The notes under the pieces: generated by a model | What the model saw: only the letters and a program-made list of their open reading frames with translations | Told to the model about the DNA's origin: nothing | The model's database searches: none | Program-made: the position numbers and the translations under genes | Source: an uncultured Clostridia bacterium | GTDB taxonomy: Bacteria; Bacillota; Clostridia; Christensenellales; CAG-138 | Direction: 5' to 3' | NCBI GenBank assembly: GCA_946183765.1 | Contig: CAMHDC010000018.1 | Location: forward strand, 1-12,573 | DNA: 12,573 nt | Shown here: positions 1 through 5,492 of the stretch, piece by piece | Numbering within the stretch: the first letter of the stretch is position 1 | How the letters are laid out: every line of letters begins with the position of its first letter

Positions 1-721
1 AGGCCGCGCCCATCCACAGGATGTCGTGGTTGCCCCACTGGATGTCCACGCTGTGATGCTTCAGGAGGGAATCCAGAATGATGTCCGCCCGGGGGCCGCG
101 GTCGAAGATATCGCCCACCAGATGGAGCCGGTCCACGGCCGCCCACTTGATGAGGGCGGCGAGGGCTTCGATGAGGCCCGGGGCCTGGCCCACCTGGATG
201 ACGGTGGAGATGATGTTCTCGAAATAGTCCCGCTTGTCCAGGTCCTCCCCGTGGGTGTAGAGGAGCTCCTCCAGGATATAGGCGAAGTCCGGGGGCAGGT
301 TCTTGCGGACCTTGGACCGGGTGTATCGCTCGCTGGTGGCCCGCGCCAGCAGGACCAGCCGATGGATGGTGATCCGATACCACTCCTCCAGATCCCTGAT
401 CTCGGGCGCGATCAGCTCCAGCTTCTCCCGGGGATAATAGATCAGGGTGGCCAGCTGATTCAGCTCCTCCCGGGGGACGGAATTGGCGAACAGCTCGTCC
501 AGCCGCTCCCGGATCACGCCGGAGCAGGAGTTGAGGATGTGCAGAAAGGCCTCGTGCTCGCCGTGGACGTCGGAAATGAAGTGCTCGCAGCCCTTGGGCA
601 GGTTCTTGATGGCGTTCAGGTTGATGATCTCCGTGGCCGCGGCGCGGACGGTGGGGAACATGCGGGCCAGCATTTTCAGATAGCGCAGGTCATTTTCCGT
701 GTACGTGCGATGCTTTGCCAT
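1..721 (-). CDS. fbp: Fructose-1,6-bisphosphatase class III, N-terminal part (runs off the left edge)
   Basis: Firmicutes-type (class III) fructose-1,6-bisphosphatase, which hydrolyses fructose 1,6-bisphosphate to fructose 6-phosphate in gluconeogenesis in the cytoplasm. The visible 240 residues start MAKHRTYTENDLRYLKML and follow the B. subtilis Fbp pattern closely from EIINLNAIKNLPKG onward. Three metallophosphatase metal-binding blocks are present: DVHGE at about 51-55, GDIFDRGP at about 203-210 and GNHD at about 230-233, the last inside VDIQWGNHDILWMGA. The family is usually about 650-670 residues, so roughly 60 percent of the gene lies beyond position 1. The ATG at 721 has an AGGAG ribosome binding site about 7 nt upstream. 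The gene is 58 nt downstream of the DUF1622-like gene on the same strand, with no terminator between them, so co-transcription is possible. The truncation is only the window edge. Family assignment is very secure. Confidence 0.96.
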   Translation of the reverse strand, partial: MAKHRTYTENDLRYLKMLARMFPTVRAAATEIINLNAIKNLPKGCEHFISDVHGEHEAFLHILNSCSGVIRERLDELFANSVPREELNQLATLIYYPREKLELIAPEIRDLEEWYRITIHRLVLLARATSERYTRSKVRKNLPPDFAYILEELLYTHGEDLDKRDYFENIISTVIQVGQAPGLIEALAALIKWAAVDRLHLVGDIFDRGPRADIILDSLLKHHSVDIQWGNHDILWMGAA

Positions 722-779
722 GGTCCAATTCTCCTTCATATGCTGTTTTTCGGATGAAATACGCGAAAGGACGCGCCGC

Positions 780-1145
780 TTACAGCAGCACGTCCTCCTG
801 ATCGGACGGTTCGTCCTTGGCTCGCTCCTTATCGTGGGAATGCTCCCGATCCACCTCCCACGAGATGAGGAAGGAGATGGCGCCGTGGAGCACCACCATG
901 CCCGCCACGATGGCTAGCTCGATGGGGGTGCGGACCAGCACCAGCCGGACGATCTCCGCGCAGAGCATGATGATAAGGGCGATGTTCATGAATCGGGTCA
1001 GGGACAGGGTTATGTGGGGCTTGTGCCGGATCAGCATCCAGACGGTCTTGCCGCTGCCGTAAAGGAGGATGCCCATAGCGGCGATCTCCAGCAGCTCGAT
1101 GCCCGCGTGGGCGATGTTGGTGGTGATGGTCGTCAACAGTTCCAT
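780..1145 (-). CDS. DUF1622-like small integral membrane protein
   Basis: A 121-residue protein with three predicted membrane helices: about residues 11-31 (from IAHAGIELLEIAAMG), 50-70 (FMNIALIIMLCAEIVRLVL) and 75-96 (ELAIVAGMVVLHGAISFLI). The tail is charged and hydrophilic (SWEVDREHSHDKERAKDE). Length, helix layout and the conserved-looking segments AEIVRLVLVRT and ISFLISWEV resemble the DUF1622 family, whose biochemical role is unknown; I match by pattern only. The frame stays open upstream to 1433, but that would run through feoA on the other strand. The ATG at 1145 is preferred because a purine-rich GGGGAGGG lies just upstream, preceded by a credible promoter. It is the first gene of a likely unit with fbp. 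No enzyme motif is visible. Confidence 0.75.
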   Translation of the reverse strand: MELLTTITTNIAHAGIELLEIAAMGILLYGSGKTVWMLIRHKPHITLSLTRFMNIALIIMLCAEIVRLVLVRTPIELAIVAGMVVLHGAISFLISWEVDREHSHDKERAKDEPSDQEDVLL

Positions 1146-1175
1146 GAACCGTGCCCTCCCCGCATTGATATAAAA

Positions 1176-1205
1176 AGTATAGCACGGAAGGGGGCCCCGG
1201 CGCAA
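1176..1205 (-). promoter_or_regulatory. Promoter of the DUF1622-like gene (and possibly fbp)
   Basis: Read on the minus strand, TTGCGC (1200-1205) is followed after 18 nt by TATACT (1176-1181), a good sigma-A-type pair, about 30 nt upstream of the ATG at 1145. The spacer contains the 8-bp self-complementary GGGGCCCC (1191-1198). Inferred from sequence match only. Confidence 0.6.
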
Positions 1206-1213
1206 GGCTTTTT

Positions 1214-1243
1214 CGCGATTCGCGCCGCCGCCCGCAGGGCGGC
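1214..1243. other. Two adjacent hairpins in the divergent intergenic region
   Basis: CGCGA-T-TCGCG (1214-1224) is followed by GCCGCCC-GCA-GGGCGGC (1227-1243), a perfect 7-bp stem with a 3-nt loop. They lie between the promoter of the DUF1622-like gene and the feoA promoter region. Neither has a T tract on the plus strand; on the minus strand a short A run follows. They are therefore not convincing terminators, and their role is unknown. Confidence 0.4.
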
Positions 1244-1279
1244 AGATCCCGGGGGGCGAACAATTCACCGCCCCTCGCC

Positions 1280-1297
1280 ATAGTATACCAATACTAT
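1280..1297 (+). promoter_or_regulatory. AT-rich palindrome at the feoAB promoter, candidate iron/metal operator
   Basis: ATAGTAT and ATACTAT form a perfect 7-bp inverted repeat separated by ACCA, in an otherwise very GC-rich region. It ends 17 nt before the feoA ATG, immediately upstream of the AGGAGG ribosome binding site. It contains hexamers that could serve as a -10 box (TAGTAT, TACTAT), so a bound repressor would block transcription. Feo operons are commonly controlled by Fur- or DtxR-family metalloregulators. The sequence is not a clear match to the classical box of either, so the regulator is unassigned. Confidence 0.5.
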
Positions 1298-1314
1298 TGT
1301 TCAGGAGGCCGCCT

Positions 1315-1542
1315 ATGATCCCTCTCTCCCGCCTGCCCCTGGGGAAAACCGCCCCGGTCCGATCCCTGTCCGCGTCCGAGCCCCTGCGGGGCCGCCTTCT
1401 GGATCTGGGGTTCGTGCCCGACAGCCCGATCACGCCCCTGTACGCGGCCCCGCTGGGGGACCCCCGGGCCTATCTCGTGTGCGACACGGTCATCGCCCTA
1501 CGGCAGAAGGACGCGGCCACGGTGGCCGTGGAGGAAGCATGA
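1315..1542 (+). CDS. feoA: Ferrous iron transport protein A
   Basis: A 75-residue FeoA, a small cytoplasmic SH3-like protein that works with FeoB in Fe2+ uptake. The sequence runs MIPLSRLPLGKTAPVRSL, then RGRLLDLGFVPDSPITPLY, a segment typical of FeoA (family pattern RLLDLGFVPGTxV), and ends in a short beta-rich stretch with VIALRQKDAATVAVE. The ATG at 1315 sits 6 nt after a perfect AGGAGG. A TTG at 1297 in the same frame would add six residues but would start inside the operator and ahead of that ribosome binding site, so it is rejected. The TGA stop overlaps the feoB ATG (ATGA, 1539-1542), indicating translational coupling. Length is normal for the family. Confidence 0.93.
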   Translation: MIPLSRLPLGKTAPVRSLSASEPLRGRLLDLGFVPDSPITPLYAAPLGDPRAYLVCDTVIALRQKDAATVAVEEA

Positions 1543-3356
1543 CCCCCGTCGTCGGCCTGTGCGGCAACCCCAACGTGGGCAAGAGCACCCTGTTCAACGC
1601 CGCCACGGGCCTGAAGCAGCACACGGGCAACTGGACCGGCAAGACCGTGGGCCTCCAGGCGGGCACGGCGCAGGTGGACGGGCGGGCGGTGACGGTGGTG
1701 GACGTGCCGGGGACCTACTCCCTTAGGCCCGTGTCCGAGGAGGAACGGGCGGCGGCCGACTTCGTCATGGAGGGAAGGGCGGACGCCTACATCGTGGTCC
1801 TGGACGGCACCAGCCTGAGGCGGAGCCTGCCCCTCGCTTTGGAGATCATGGCCCGGCAGCCCCGGACGGTCCTCTGCGTGAACCTGCTGGACGAGGCGAA
1901 AAAGCAGGGCGTCCGGGTGGACGCGGACGCTCTGTCGAAAGCCCTGGGCGTGCCGGTGATCGGCGCGGCGGCCCGCAGCGGCCGGGGTGTCCGGGAGGCC
2001 CTTCGCGCGGTGCTGGCCCTGACGGAAGGACCGGCGCCCGTCCCCGCGCCCCTCTTTCCCCGGCCGGGGGAGACCGAGGCGGAAGCCTGCCACCGGCGAG
2101 CCGGGGAGCTGTGCGCGCTGGCGGTGGAGACGACGGGCCCGGGGCGGGCCGAACGGCAGTTCCGGGCGGACCGGCTGCTGACGGGGCGGCGGCTGGGGAT
2201 CCCGGTGATGCTGCTCCTCCTGGGGCTGGTGTTCTTCCTGACGCTCCAGGGGGCCAACTACCCCTCCGCCCTGCTGGAAAAGGGGTTCGCCCGGCTGGGC
2301 CTGTGGCTCCGGCAGGGGCTCCTCGCCCTCCGGGCTCCCGCTTTCCTGATTGGCGCCCTCATGGACGGGATCTACGGCACCACGGCCACGGTGGTGTCGG
2401 TGATGCTGCCGCCCATGGCCATCTTCTTCCCCCTGTTCACCCTTTTGGAGGATTTAGGGTACCTGCCCCGGGTGGCCTTCAACCTGGACCGGTGCTTCTC
2501 CCGATGCCACGCCTGCGGCAAGCAGGCTTTGACCGTGTGCATGGGCTTCGGGTGCAACGCCGTGGGCGTCACGGGCTGCCGGATCATCGACTCCCGGCGG
2601 GAACGGCTCATCGCCATCCTGACCAATGCCATCACTCCCTGCAACGGCCGGTTCCCGGCCCTGTTGACCCTGTGCACCGTGTTCTTCGGCGGCGGGCTGC
2701 TGCCCGTGGGCCTCATGGTGGGGCTGATCGCCTTCTCCCTGGCCATGACGCTGGGGGTGTCCTTCCTGCTGTCCCGGACCGTCCTTCGGGGTCAGCCCTC
2801 CGCCTACACCCTGGAGCTGCCGCCCTTCCGCCGGCCCCAGGTGGGGAAGGTGATCGTGCGCTCCCTCCTGGACAGGACGCTGCGCATCCTCCTTCGGGCG
2901 GTGACGGTGGCGGCCCCCTGCGGGCTCCTCCTCTACCTGCTGGGAAGCCTGCCCCCGGAGGGCCCCTCCCTCCTCTCCCGGCTGGTCCGCCTTTTGGACC
3001 CCTTCGGCCGCTGCTTCGGCCTGGACGGGGCCATCCTCAGCGGCTTTTTGCTGGGGCTCCCGGCCAACGAGATCGTCCTCCCCCTGACCGTGCGGGGCTA
3101 TGGAGCCGCGGGCGTCCTGTCCGCTGAGGCTGCGGCGGGGGCTCTCGGCCCCGCCCTCCTGGCCGCCGGCTGGACCCGGTGGACCGCCCTCAGCTTCATG
3201 GTCTTTTCCCTCCTCCATTTCCCCTGCTCCACCACCCTTTGGACCATCAAAAAGGAGACCGGCTCCTGGGGCTGGACCCTCCTTTCGGCCCTGCTGCCCA
3301 CGGTTTTCGGTCTCCTGTTCTGTCTTGTTTTGCGGCTTATTTCGATGCTGGTATGA
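1539..3356 (+). CDS. feoB: Ferrous iron transporter B, short clostridial variant
   Basis: A 605-residue inner-membrane Fe2+ transporter with an N-terminal G domain. Visible G-protein motifs are G1 GNPNVGKS (9-16), switch I around NWTGKT (31-36, with T36/V37 following), G3 DVPG (55-58) and G4-like NLLD (115-118). The membrane part starts near residue 218. It carries a first gate region with FGCNAVGVTGCRIIDS (337-352) and NAITPCNGRFPAL (363-375), a second gate motif GLPANEIVLPL (506-516) and the C-terminal HFPCSTTLWTIKKETGSWGW. Cysteines cluster at 319, 323, 326, 334 and 339. Canonical FeoB proteins are about 650-770 residues; here the linker between G domain and membrane domain is short. The ATG at 1539 overlaps the feoA stop; upstream in-frame starts lie inside feoA and are rejected. 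GC content matches the neighbouring core genes. Confidence 0.95.
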   Translation: MTPVVGLCGNPNVGKSTLFNAATGLKQHTGNWTGKTVGLQAGTAQVDGRAVTVVDVPGTYSLRPVSEEERAAADFVMEGRADAYIVVLDGTSLRRSLPLALEIMARQPRTVLCVNLLDEAKKQGVRVDADALSKALGVPVIGAAARSGRGVREALRAVLALTEGPAPVPAPLFPRPGETEAEACHRRAGELCALAVETTGPGRAERQFRADRLLTGRRLGIPVMLLLLGLVFFLTLQGANYPSALLEKGFARLGLWLRQGLLALRAPAFLIGALMDGIYGTTATVVSVMLPPMAIFFPLFTLLEDLGYLPRVAFNLDRCFSRCHACGKQALTVCMGFGCNAVGVTGCRIIDSRRERLIAILTNAITPCNGRFPALLTLCTVFFGGGLLPVGLMVGLIAFSLAMTLGVSFLLSRTVLRGQPSAYTLELPPFRRPQVGKVIVRSLLDRTLRILLRAVTVAAPCGLLLYLLGSLPPEGPSLLSRLVRLLDPFGRCFGLDGAILSGFLLGLPANEIVLPLTVRGYGAAGVLSAEAAAGALGPALLAAGWTRWTALSFMVFSLLHFPCSTTLWTIKKETGSWGWTLLSALLPTVFGLLFCLVLRLISMLV

Positions 3357-3359
3357 AAC

Positions 3360-3385
3360 GGGACGGGCAAGCCCGTCCCCTACGG
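3360..3385 (+). repeat. REP-like palindrome after feoB: 9-bp stem, 2-nt loop, CTACGG tail
   Basis: GGGACGGGC (3360-3368), loop AA, then GCCCGTCCC (3371-3379) form a perfect stem, followed directly by CTACGG (3380-3385). It begins 4 nt after the feoB stop. There is no T tract, so it is not a classical intrinsic terminator. A second element at 4837-4862 has the same architecture with a different stem, which argues for a dispersed palindromic repeat family. Confidence 0.6.
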
Positions 3386-3415
3386 ACATCTCTGACGCCG
3401 TTCAAAGATTTGCCC

Positions 3416-4693
3416 CTATTTTCCCGGCACCCGGATATCCTTCCAGCCGGACACGTCACACTGACCATCCTCGTCCCAGCCGACCGCCACCACCGTGCCA
3501 TCCGCCTTCAAGCCCACGGTGTGCTTGCCGCCTGCCGCTATAGCTATAATATCCTTCCAACCAGACACGTCGCACTGACCATACTCATTCCAACCGACCG
3601 CCACCACGGTGCCGTCCGCCTTCAGACCCACCGTGTGATTGAAGCCAGCCGCGATGGCCACGATGTCCTTCCAGCGTTCCACGTTGCATTGGCCGTGCTC
3701 GTTCTCGCCTACAGCCACTACGGTGCCGTCCGCCTTCAGGCCTACCGTATGACTATAGCCTGCCGCAATGGTCACGATGTCCTTCCAGTCGGATACGTCA
3801 CACACGCAATCCCCATTCAAGCCGACTGCCACCACGGTGCCGTCCGCCTTCAGACCCACTGTGTGATAATAGCCTGCTGCCACGGCGATGATGTCCTTCC
3901 AGCAGTCCACGTTGCATTGGCCAAACTCATTATTGTAGTCCATCACGACGATGATGTCCCCCCAGCGGTCCACGTTGTACTGGCCTAACTCATCCAAGCT
4001 GACCGCCCAGCTGACCGCCACCACCGTGCCGTCCGCCTTCAGGCCCACCGTATGAGTATAGCCTGCCGCAATGGCCACGATGTCCTTCCAGTCGGGCACA
4101 TTGGATTTACCATTCCCTCTACCGCCGACCGCCACCACCGTGCCATCCGTTTTCAACCCTACCGTGTGATAATGACTTGCCGAAATGGTTGTGCCGTTGG
4201 CTCTCCGTTTGGCACGTTGAACAGCCTGGGGAACGAGAAAGAACGCGAGGACAGCGAGAACGGCCGCAGCGCCGAGAATGGCGAAGATGAGGGCGGCCCG
4301 CTTCTCCTTTGCCTTTCGCAGCGTCGCTTCTCTTTCCGCGGCTTCGGTGGCCGCCTTGGCTTTGGATTCGGCTTCGGCTTTTGCGGCAGCCTCCTTGGCG
4401 ACTTGTGCAGCCTTGGCGGCGTCCTGTGCGGCGGTCAGCTCGGTCTGTAGGGCTTCGTTCCCATAGCGAAGGGCCTTCTGATAGTTTTTGTTCTCCGCAA
4501 AGGAAATGGACAGCTTGGAAAGTTCCGCCCGGCTGCGGACGCGCAGCTCCGCCAGGAGTTTGCCCAAATACGCCTCGGCGTTCTCCGGGTCCTGATCCAA
4601 CACCCGCTCACAGTATTCATTCGCTTTGGCCCAATCCCCGTCCTCCAAAAAGAGGGTCACCCGCTTGAGCAATACCTCGATGTTCGTGTCCAT
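3416..4693 (-). CDS. TPR / coiled-coil / transmembrane protein with RCC1 (BLIP-II-like) propeller repeats
   Basis: A 425-residue membrane-anchored repeat protein of unknown function. Residues about 5-60 form a TPR-like helical module (FLEDGDWAKANEYCERVLDQ, then DPENAEAYLGKLLAEL). Residues about 84-132 are an Ala/Lys/Glu-rich coiled coil, and about 133-156 a single membrane helix (AALIFAILGAAAVLAVLAFF) with basic residues on both sides. Residues 171-420 are 38-residue RCC1-type repeats built on HTVGLKADGTVVAVG, GQCDV, WKDI and AIAAG. HTVGL occurs six times (176, 214, 277, 315, 353, 391) and W(K/G)DI seven times. The last repeat stops at WKDI, where it could pair with the first to close a propeller. 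The ATG at 4693 has a GGAAGG ribosome binding site and a good promoter. The same N-terminal module joined to varied C-terminal domains is common in gut Clostridia. The propeller probably binds a partner; which one is unknown. GC is visibly lower than in the neighbours. Confidence 0.85.
   Translation of the reverse strand: MDTNIEVLLKRVTLFLEDGDWAKANEYCERVLDQDPENAEAYLGKLLAELRVRSRAELSKLSISFAENKNYQKALRYGNEALQTELTAAQDAAKAAQVAKEAAAKAEAESKAKAATEAAEREATLRKAKEKRAALIFAILGAAAVLAVLAFFLVPQAVQRAKRRANGTTISASHYHTVGLKTDGTVVAVGGRGNGKSNVPDWKDIVAIAAGYTHTVGLKADGTVVAVSWAVSLDELGQYNVDRWGDIIVVMDYNNEFGQCNVDCWKDIIAVAAGYYHTVGLKADGTVVAVGLNGDCVCDVSDWKDIVTIAAGYSHTVGLKADGTVVAVGENEHGQCNVERWKDIVAIAAGFNHTVGLKADGTVVAVGWNEYGQCDVSGWKDIIAIAAGGKHTVGLKADGTVVAVGWDEDGQCDVSGWKDIRVPGK
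3434..4183 (-). repeat. 114-bp in-frame tandem repeats encoding the RCC1 propeller
   Basis: Each unit is 114 bp (38 codons), with high nucleotide identity in the blocks encoding HTVGLKADGTVVAVG and WKDI. Spacing between successive HTVGL blocks is 38, 63, 38, 38 and 38 codons. The irregular 63-codon step contains a 12-bp tandem duplication (AGCTGACCGCCC at 3997-4008, AGCTGACCGCCA at 4009-4020) and lacks about 17 codons near 3940-3960. This points to recent unit amplification and slippage. Confidence 0.85.
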
Positions 4694-4724
4694 GCAGATT
4701 CCTTCCTTTTTCGGTCATGCCGAC

Positions 4725-4752
4725 AGTATACCATGCTTTCGCCCCGTTGCAA
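4725..4752 (-). promoter_or_regulatory. Promoter of the TPR/RCC1 gene
   Basis: On the minus strand TTGCAA (4747-4752) is followed after 16 nt by TATACT (4725-4730), with TGG directly before it giving an extended -10. It lies about 32 nt upstream of the ATG. The -35 box sits inside an inverted repeat, CGTTG-CAA-CAACG (4745-4757). A separate 10-bp palindrome ACAGTACTGT lies upstream at 4784-4793. Either could be a regulator site, but no regulator is assigned. Confidence 0.6.
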
Positions 4753-4836
4753 CAACGTTTTCTACTGTACGGGTTGGCGCAGAACAGTACTGTGCAGCAC
4801 CATCATTTGCGCCTCCAGGTGCAAACATCACTTCCC

Positions 4837-4862
4837 CCGTAGGGGCGATTCACGAATCGCCC
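4837..4862 (-). repeat. REP-like palindrome after the 57-residue protein gene, second copy
   Basis: Read on the minus strand: GGGCGATTC (4862-4854), loop GT, GAATCGCCC (4851-4843), then CTACGG (4842-4837). Stem length, loop length and the CTACGG tail match the element at 3360-3385, but the stem sequence differs and still pairs perfectly. It begins 9 nt after the stop of the 57-residue protein gene, so both copies lie just 3' of a gene in the same relative orientation. Confidence 0.6.
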
Positions 4863-4871
4863 GCCATTGCC

Positions 4872-5045
4872 TTACAATAACAAGGTCGTGATCTCAAACA
4901 ATGCCACGAAGCCCACGATCACCAGCATCAGCGCCGTGCCGCAGCCGATGCCCATCCTGTCGTTTTTGCGCGCCTCCCTGAGCGTGTCCACATAGGCGGC
5001 AAACTGCTCCACCTCCTGATCCAGATACCCGTAGTTGTTATCCAT
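4872..5045 (-). CDS. Small single-pass membrane protein (57 residues), unknown function
   Basis: A short protein starting MDNNYGYLDQEVEQFAAYVD. It has a charged, probably helical N-terminal half (EVEQFAAYVDTLREARKNDR) and a C-terminal hydrophobic helix of about 25 residues (33-57) that includes ALMLVIVGFVALFEITTLLL. The layout suggests a cytoplasmic amphipathic head on a C-terminal anchor. The frame stays open to 5117, but the ATG at 5045 is preceded by a strong GAGAGGAGG ribosome binding site 8 nt upstream, whereas the longer version has none and would run through the promoter. It is not part of a recognised family that I can name. It has its own promoter with phased upstream repeats and is followed closely by a palindrome, so it is probably a monocistronic regulated gene. 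Confidence 0.65.
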   Translation of the reverse strand: MDNNYGYLDQEVEQFAAYVDTLREARKNDRMGIGCGTALMLVIVGFVALFEITTLLL

Positions 5046-5076
5046 TTTGCTTGCCTCCTCTCTTTTCGATGAGGCA

Positions 5077-5106
5077 AGCATATCAAAGTAATTGTCCCAT
5101 TTGCAG
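5077..5106 (-). promoter_or_regulatory. Extended -10 promoter with weak -35 for the 57-residue protein gene
   Basis: On the minus strand, TGA-TATGCT (-10 hexamer at 5077-5082) is an extended -10 element about 32 nt before the ATG. The best -35 at 17-18 nt spacing is CTGCAA/TGCAAA (5100-5106), a poor match. This pairing is typical of promoters that need an activator. Confidence 0.45.
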
Positions 5107-5118
5107 GACTTTGGCACC

Positions 5119-5151
5119 GGGTCACGAAAGGTTCACGGACGGGTCACGGAA
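5119..5151. promoter_or_regulatory. Three tandem 11-bp direct repeats, candidate activator site
   Basis: GGGTCACGAAA (5119-5129), GGTTCACGGAC (5130-5140) and GGGTCACGGAA (5141-5151) form an uninterrupted array with exactly 11-bp period, about one helical turn. It ends about 12 nt upstream of the weak -35 of the 57-residue protein gene and lies wholly between genes. An 11-bp period is not codon-phased. OmpR/PhoB-family regulators are known to bind direct repeats with this spacing, so an activator site is the simplest reading; no such regulator is encoded in this window. Confidence 0.5.
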
Positions 5152-5167
5152 TGGTAAAAAACGGTCC

Positions 5168-5458
5168 TCACGCTGCCAGGCGATCCCGTCGGGCGTTGAC
5201 GCAATAGAGAACGAGATCCACGCTGACCATGAGGATGTCGGCGATGTAGAACCAGACGGAATAGGCCAAAGTACCGGTCTGGCGGTAGGCGTAGAGCTTG
5301 CCGAAGAGGCCGATGAGGTAGCCGACGATGACCAGCACCTCGAAGACGACGCTCTTGCCCTTGGCTGTCTTGGTCCTGAGGGCCTTGGCGATGTTGAAGG
5401 GCCAGGAGCACCCGAACAGGCACAGCATGGCGATCTCGCAGAATTGTGGAATGGACAT
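5168..5458 (-). CDS. Three-helix SemiSWEET/PQ-loop-like membrane protein (96 residues)
   Basis: A small membrane protein with three hydrophobic helices: about residues 5-24, 38-56 and 66-87. The segment WPFNIAKALRTKTAKGKSVV (19-38) at the end of helix 1 resembles the PQ-loop pattern PQ-IxKxxRTKSxxGxS of SemiSWEET transporters. The length (96) and three-helix count also fit SemiSWEETs, which dimerise and move sugars. Here the PQ pair is replaced by PF, so transport activity is not assured; this assignment is by pattern. The ATG at 5458 has a near-perfect AGGAGGTG ribosome binding site 7 nt upstream. The gap to the upstream WYL-regulator stop is 34 nt, so it may be the last gene of the pcrA-WYL transcript. 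An uncharacterised clostridial membrane protein is the alternative. Confidence 0.65.
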   Translation of the reverse strand: MSIPQFCEIAMLCLFGCSWPFNIAKALRTKTAKGKSVVFEVLVIVGYLIGLFGKLYAYRQTGTLAYSVWFYIADILMVSVDLVLYCVNARRDRLAA

Positions 5459-5492
5459 AATAGCACCTCCTGATCAAATTTCGGTTCAAATG

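Noticed and set aside
26..757. Plus-strand open frame opposite fbp
   Set aside because: Shadow of the class III fructose bisphosphatase on the minus strand, whose metal motifs are intact.
1146..1433. N-terminal extension of the DUF1622-like protein to 217 residues
   Set aside because: The added part is Arg/Gly-rich, has no ribosome binding site, covers the promoter and overlaps feoA on the other strand.
3360..3379. Hairpin after feoB as an intrinsic terminator
   Set aside because: The stem is strong but is followed by CTACGGACATC with no T tract; the matching copy at 4837-4862 indicates a repeat family instead.
3434..4183. Regularly spaced repeats that might suggest a CRISPR or intergenic repeat array
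   Set aside because: The period is 114 bp, exactly 38 codons, and the units translate into RCC1-type repeats within an intact gene.
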